DNA of 10,255 nt from Paenalcaligenes sp035301625. GTDB taxonomy: Bacteria > Pseudomonadota > Gammaproteobacteria > Burkholderiales > Burkholderiaceae_B. The stretch lies in NCBI GenBank assembly GCA_035301625.1, contig DATGTW010000178.1:1-10255 (forward strand). Direction: 5' to 3'. Shown here one piece after another: positions 7,240 through 10,255 of this stretch. Numbering within the stretch: the stretch's first letter is position 1; every line of letters starts with the position of its first letter. The notes beneath the pieces were generated by a model. It searched no databases, had not been told where the DNA came from, and saw nothing but the letters and a program-made list of their open reading frames with translations. The position numbers and the translations under genes are program-made.

Positions 7240-8471
7240 GCCGCGTAGCGAAGCAAGCGCTGAGCGAACTCCTCAAGGCTCTGAATGCCGCTTTGCTGGG
7301 CACGTTTGCACCATGCACGTAAATCGGCCAGCAACTGCTCGCTGGATGCTGTAGAGCTTTGCCAAATACGAGTTAACTCATTATGCATTTGCATCATGAC
7401 AGAGAGCTTACTGTCTTTATTCTCGAGCATGGTTTCGAGCTGCTTGCGTTCTTCGGGCTCTAGTATTTCATCCTTGAGGCCAATCCACTCTTTAGAACGC
7501 TTTATCAGCTTGAGTTTGTGATGATCAAGCTTGTCCATGGCCAAACCACCTTGAGTACGCAGATGATCAAGCTCTTCTTTAGCTGCATCACGCAACATCT
7601 CGGCATAACGGGCCAAGATCTCATAGCGGTGCGTAATCACGCCCTGTAAAGTATCGTGGTCGATTTCCTCAATGCTGGGGCTGCTCTCTTTGGGCTCGAG
7701 TCGTAATTTGGGCGCAACTTTCTTTACATGGGCCAATTTAAAGAAGCGCAAAATGCTGATGTAGACCCAACCGATATCGAGCTCGAACCAACGGTTTGAG
7801 AATTTGGCCGAAGAGGCAAAGGCATGGTGATTATTATGGAGTTCTTCGCCACCGATAATAATGCCAATAGGAACGATATTAGTGCTGGTATCAGGGCTAG
7901 CAAAATTTCTGTATCCCAAGGCATGTCCAACACCGTTAACCACGCCTGCTGCCCAAAATGGAATCCATGCCATCTGTACTGCCCAAACAGCCAGACCCAC
8001 CAAACCGAAAAGAGCCAAGTCGATAGCTAGCATAATCATGATGCCAAGCAGAGTGTAGCGCGAGTATATGTTGCGCTCGACCCAATCATCAGGGGTACCA
8101 TGTCCAAAGCGGCGCAAGGTCTCTTCGTTTCGGGCCTCTTGGCGATAGAGCTCGGCACCGCGGAAAAAAACCATCCCTAAGCCAAATACAACCGGGGAAT
8201 GCGGGTCACCCTCGCGCTCGCAACGAGCGTGGTGTTTGCGGTGAATTGCCACCCACTCTTTGGTTACCATACCTGTGGTCAACCAAAGCCAGAAACGGAA
8301 AAAATGAGCTACTGCTGGGTGCAAGTCTAAGCCGCGGTGTGCTTGACCGCGGTGCAGAAACACTGTGACGGAAACAATCGTAATGTGGGTCAGGATCAAG
8401 GTGACCAGAACAATCTGCCACCACGAAAACTGTAGCAGCCCACCAGCGAGGAAATTAAAGAATTCTTTCAT
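7236..8471 (-). CDS. desA: DesA-type membrane fatty acid desaturase
   Basis: This 411-residue inner-membrane di-iron desaturase should place a Delta-9 double bond into acyl chains, probably of membrane phospholipids, using oxygen. The three histidine boxes are HRGQAH (40-45), HRKHH (77-81) and HNNHH (212-216); H183 in GHALGYRNF is a further likely ligand. Hydrophobic stretches at about 15-39, 55-69, 138-165 and 167-185 fit the four-helix desaturase core. From about 250 on, the protein is hydrophilic and helical, with no parallel in minimal desaturases. This full-length arrangement closely matches Pseudomonas aeruginosa DesA (PA0286) as I remember it. The tail end, SGIQSLEEFAQRL (394-406), resembles the C terminus of ISL3-type transposases. 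The stop overlaps the uvrD start by 4 bases. The ribosome binding site before the ATG is weak. Confidence 0.9.
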   Translation of the reverse strand: MKEFFNFLAGGLLQFSWWQIVLVTLILTHITIVSVTVFLHRGQAHRGLDLHPAVAHFFRFWLWLTTGMVTKEWVAIHRKHHARCEREGDPHSPVVFGLGMVFFRGAELYRQEARNEETLRRFGHGTPDDWVERNIYSRYTLLGIMIMLAIDLALFGLVGLAVWAVQMAWIPFWAAGVVNGVGHALGYRNFASPDTSTNIVPIGIIIGGEELHNNHHAFASSAKFSNRWFELDIGWVYISILRFFKLAHVKKVAPKLRLEPKESSPSIEEIDHDTLQGVITHRYEILARYAEMLRDAAKEELDHLRTQGGLAMDKLDHHKLKLIKRSKEWIGLKDEILEPEERKQLETMLENKDSKLSVMMQMHNELTRIWQSSTASSEQLLADLRAWCKRAQQSGIQSLEEFAQRLLRYAA

Positions 8472-8566
8472 AGAACCAAATGGCCATGTTCCATTAAATA
8501 AAACAAGATAGGAGCAGTGTAACCTACTCGAGCGTGTTGTTGTGTTTACTATGCATCATTAGCATT

Positions 8567-8595
8567 ATTATACGGCCCGCAAAGGCTCGTTGCAC
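8567..8595 (-). promoter_or_regulatory. Likely promoter of desA-uvrD
   Basis: Read on the minus strand, TATAAT (8572-8567) is a perfect -10 box. GTGCAA (8595-8590), 17 bases upstream, is a weak -35 matching three of six positions. The expected start near 8560 would give a desA leader of about 89 bases. Its presence in the purN-desA gap suggests desA-uvrD can be expressed independently of purN. Confidence 0.55.
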
Positions 8596-8597
8596 TA

Positions 8598-8620
8598 AGT
8601 AATCCACCCCACCGATTACT
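8598..8620. repeat. Hairpin at the purN stop codon
   Basis: AGTAATC (8598-8604) and GATTACT (8614-8620) form a perfect 7-bp stem around a 9-base loop, CACCCCACC, which reads GGTGGGGTG in the purN transcript. The stem starts at the purN stop codon. It is AT-rich and has no following U-run, so it is unlikely to be an efficient intrinsic terminator. It may instead protect the 3' end of the message or attenuate read-through into desA. Confidence 0.4.
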
Positions 8621-9266
8621 ATATCACGCCTCGATGATTGACCCCTAACACATTTACCTTTCCTGAGGGGTCTATTTGAACTAGATCAAAAGCCAACCAT
8701 TCAACAACCTGAGCGTATGTCTTGTGTTCAATTGGCAAAAGCCGCGCTGCCAGCTGTTTGGCGTCATCTCCCTGATGTATGGGTACGACACCCTGAGCAA
8801 TAGTCGGGCCACTGTCTAATTCCGCAGTGACAAAGTGTACCGTACAACCATGCCACTGCAAACCTGCCTCCAAAGCCTTTTGATGCGTATCAAGACCAGG
8901 AAACAATGGCAACAAGGAAGGATGTATGTTGATGATCTGGCCCGCAAAAGGATCAATAAAAGCCGGCGTCAAAACACGCATAAAACCCGCCAGCAGTACA
9001 TAATCCGGACGATACTCAGCAACAGTATGTGCCAAAGCATTGTCAAATTGCTCACGCGTGGCATAATCTTTGTGTGCTACCACTTGGGTGGCGATACCCT
9101 GCCTTTGGGCCCACTGTATGCCCTGGGCGTCTGCTTTGTTGGCAATGACGGCGCACACTTCTGCTGGTAAATTTCGTTGTGCGATCACCTGTACAATGTT
9201 TTCCATATTACTGCCGCGGCCTGATATCAGGATTACCAGACGGCAGTTTTTCCTTGGTGCGTGCAT
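8619..9266 (-). CDS. purN: Phosphoribosylglycinamide formyltransferase PurN
   Basis: This 215-residue cytoplasmic enzyme performs the third step of de novo purine synthesis, moving a formyl group from 10-formyltetrahydrofolate to glycinamide ribonucleotide (GAR). The phosphate-binding loop ISGRGSN is at 14-20. The catalytic triad known from E. coli (Asn106, His108, Asp144) maps to N113 and H115 in NIHPSLLP and D151 in ELDSGP. AGFMRVLTP (93-101) is also typical. Length and collinearity with the E. coli protein are good, apart from a few extra N-terminal residues and a different C-terminal tail. The ATG at 9266 is favoured because AGGAG lies 5 bases upstream; the ATG four bases earlier is out of frame. 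It is transcribed divergently from ribF, with 26 bp between start codons. Confidence 0.96.
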   Translation of the reverse strand: MHAPRKNCRLVILISGRGSNMENIVQVIAQRNLPAEVCAVIANKADAQGIQWAQRQGIATQVVAHKDYATREQFDNALAHTVAEYRPDYVLLAGFMRVLTPAFIDPFAGQIINIHPSLLPLFPGLDTHQKALEAGLQWHGCTVHFVTAELDSGPTIAQGVVPIHQGDDAKQLAARLLPIEHKTYAQVVEWLAFDLVQIDPSGKVNVLGVNHRGVI

Positions 9267-9270
9267 TCAT

Positions 9271-9276
9271 ACTCCT
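9271..9276 (-). promoter_or_regulatory. Ribosome binding site of purN
   Basis: AGGAGT on the minus strand stands 4-5 bases before the ATG at 9266-9264 and fixes the purN start. The overlapping ATG at 9270-9268 is too close to the site and out of frame. Confidence 0.75.
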
Positions 9277-9292
9277 AAATTAGATAAACCCT

Positions 9293-10255
9293 GTGAAAAA
9301 ACTTTCTATTTACCGACATCTACCACGTCATCAGTCACAGCTACCCAGTGCTGTGACCATTGGTAATTTTGATGGAGTGCATCGGGGTCACCAAACAATA
9401 TTGCAGCTCTTGCGCGCTCGAGCACAAGAGCACGATCTCGTGCCCACGGTCATGACGTTTAGTCCACATCCTCGGGCTTATTTTGCACGCCAGGCACAGC
9501 GCCCTGAACTTTATCCAGCACAAGTCAATACTTTACGCGACCGCCTTACCCTATTACATCAAAATGGCATCGAGCAAATCGTCCTGCTGCGTTTTAACCA
9601 CAAACTAGCCGCTACCGAGGCATACGAGTTTGTTGCCAACCTATTGGTCCAAGGTTTAAACACACGCTGGCTCTTGGTGGGCAGAGACTTTCGGTTTGGG
9701 CATCGTCGTAGTGGTACTATTGAGCTTTTGATGGAAATGGGCGCTCAGTTTGGCTTTGAGGTCCACACCATCGAAGACGTGGTAGATAGAAATCAACAAC
9801 GTATTTCTAGCACAGACATTCGCACTGCCCTTTCAATGGGTGACCTGGCTGGTGCAAAACGTCAATTAGGTCATCCTTTCCGCGTTAGTGGCCATGTAAT
9901 CCATGGCCGCAAGTTGGGCCGCCAGATGAACTACCCCACGCTCAATCTGCGTGTTCCCAATACATTTGCCCTGCGCTCCGGGGTTTACGCCGTCCAGGTG
10001 CATGGTTTAGAGGGTCATCCAATCGCGGGTGTGGCCAGCCTAGGCGTACGACCTACCGTTGAAGATCAGGGCCGCCTCTTGCTCGAGGTACATTTATTTA
10101 ACCGCAACATCGACGCATACGGTAAACTAGTATGCGTTGATTTTCTGCAGTTCATACGTGACGAAGAAAAATTCCCCGATATTGAATCGCTTCGTGCTGC
10201 CATCGTAGATGACGTGCGCAGCGCACATGACTATTTCACCTCTCATGGACTATAA
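9293..10255 (+). CDS. ribF: Bifunctional riboflavin kinase/FAD synthetase RibF
   Basis: This 320-residue enzyme phosphorylates riboflavin to FMN and then adenylates FMN to FAD. The N-terminal FAD synthetase half carries TIGNFDGVHRGH (22-33), the nucleotidyltransferase HxGH-like motif, and RISSTDIR (170-177) of the SSTxxR type. The C-terminal riboflavin kinase half begins near 190 with GHPFRVSGHVIHG (193-205), then YPTLNL (214-219) in place of the commoner FPTANL, and LEVHLF (264-269), whose Glu265 is the likely catalytic base. Length and order match E. coli RibF (313 residues). The start is taken as GTG at 9293, because the first residues line up with the usual N terminus and no nearby in-frame ATG exists; no clear Shine-Dalgarno precedes it. 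The stop TAA is the last three bases of the window, so the gene is complete. Confidence 0.95.
   Translation: MKKLSIYRHLPRHQSQLPSAVTIGNFDGVHRGHQTILQLLRARAQEHDLVPTVMTFSPHPRAYFARQAQRPELYPAQVNTLRDRLTLLHQNGIEQIVLLRFNHKLAATEAYEFVANLLVQGLNTRWLLVGRDFRFGHRRSGTIELLMEMGAQFGFEVHTIEDVVDRNQQRISSTDIRTALSMGDLAGAKRQLGHPFRVSGHVIHGRKLGRQMNYPTLNLRVPNTFALRSGVYAVQVHGLEGHPIAGVASLGVRPTVEDQGRLLLEVHLFNRNIDAYGKLVCVDFLQFIRDEEKFPDIESLRAAIVDDVRSAHDYFTSHGL

Noticed and set aside
7236..8471. Desaturase gene fused to a recent insertion-sequence fragment
   Set aside because: The transposase-like tail is in frame, ends at a normal stop used for uvrD coupling, and appears in Pseudomonas DesA too as I remember it. There are no terminal repeats.
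8605..8613. G-quadruplex in the GGTGGGGTG loop on the minus strand
   Set aside because: The stretch has too few separate runs of at least two or three G to form a stable quadruplex, and it sits in the loop of a small hairpin.

Overview
The window is an ordinary-looking chromosomal segment of a Gram-negative bacterium, most likely a betaproteobacterium of the order Burkholderiales, perhaps Alcaligenaceae. This rests on the style of PrmB, the YheS-like ABC-F protein, UvrD with an Ala/Pro-rich insert, a DesA-type desaturase, PurN and RibF, and on base composition that by eye is a little under half G+C. The genus cannot be fixed from the sequence alone. No phage, insertion sequence, CRISPR array, toxin-antitoxin pair or recognisable defence system is visible.

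Layout, left to right. Bases 1-165 hold no gene but contain a good promoter for a tRNA-Leu(UAG) gene at 166-250, followed by a hairpin terminator that could also serve the gene facing it. On the minus strand, 326-1720 encodes a KamA-family radical-SAM aminomutase whose substrate-recognition positions do not look like those of classical lysine 2,3-aminomutase. A 384-bp divergent intergenic region (1721-2104) with several inverted repeats separates it from a plus-strand pair, prmB (2105-3022) and a YheS-like ABC-F gene (3019-4959). These two overlap by 4 bases (GTGA), and both products act on the ribosome.

The ABC-F gene runs tail-to-tail, with a 9-bp gap, into a minus-strand group read from right to left. 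Its order is purN (9266-8619), then a 147-bp gap with a promoter, then desA (8471-7236), then uvrD (7239-4969), which overlaps desA by 4 bases (ATGA). Thus desA and uvrD look like one translationally coupled transcript, and purN may or may not feed into it. Divergent from purN, only 26 bp away, is ribF (9293-10255), complete and ending on the last base of the window.

Most of the content is housekeeping: tRNA, ribosome maturation and rescue, DNA repair, membrane fluidity, purine synthesis and flavin synthesis. The points most worth a second look are the substrate of the KamA homologue, the transposase-like C-terminal half of the desaturase, the two 4-base overlap couplings, and the dyad symmetries in the kamA-prmB intergenic region. 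I found no clear evidence of a new multi-gene system.
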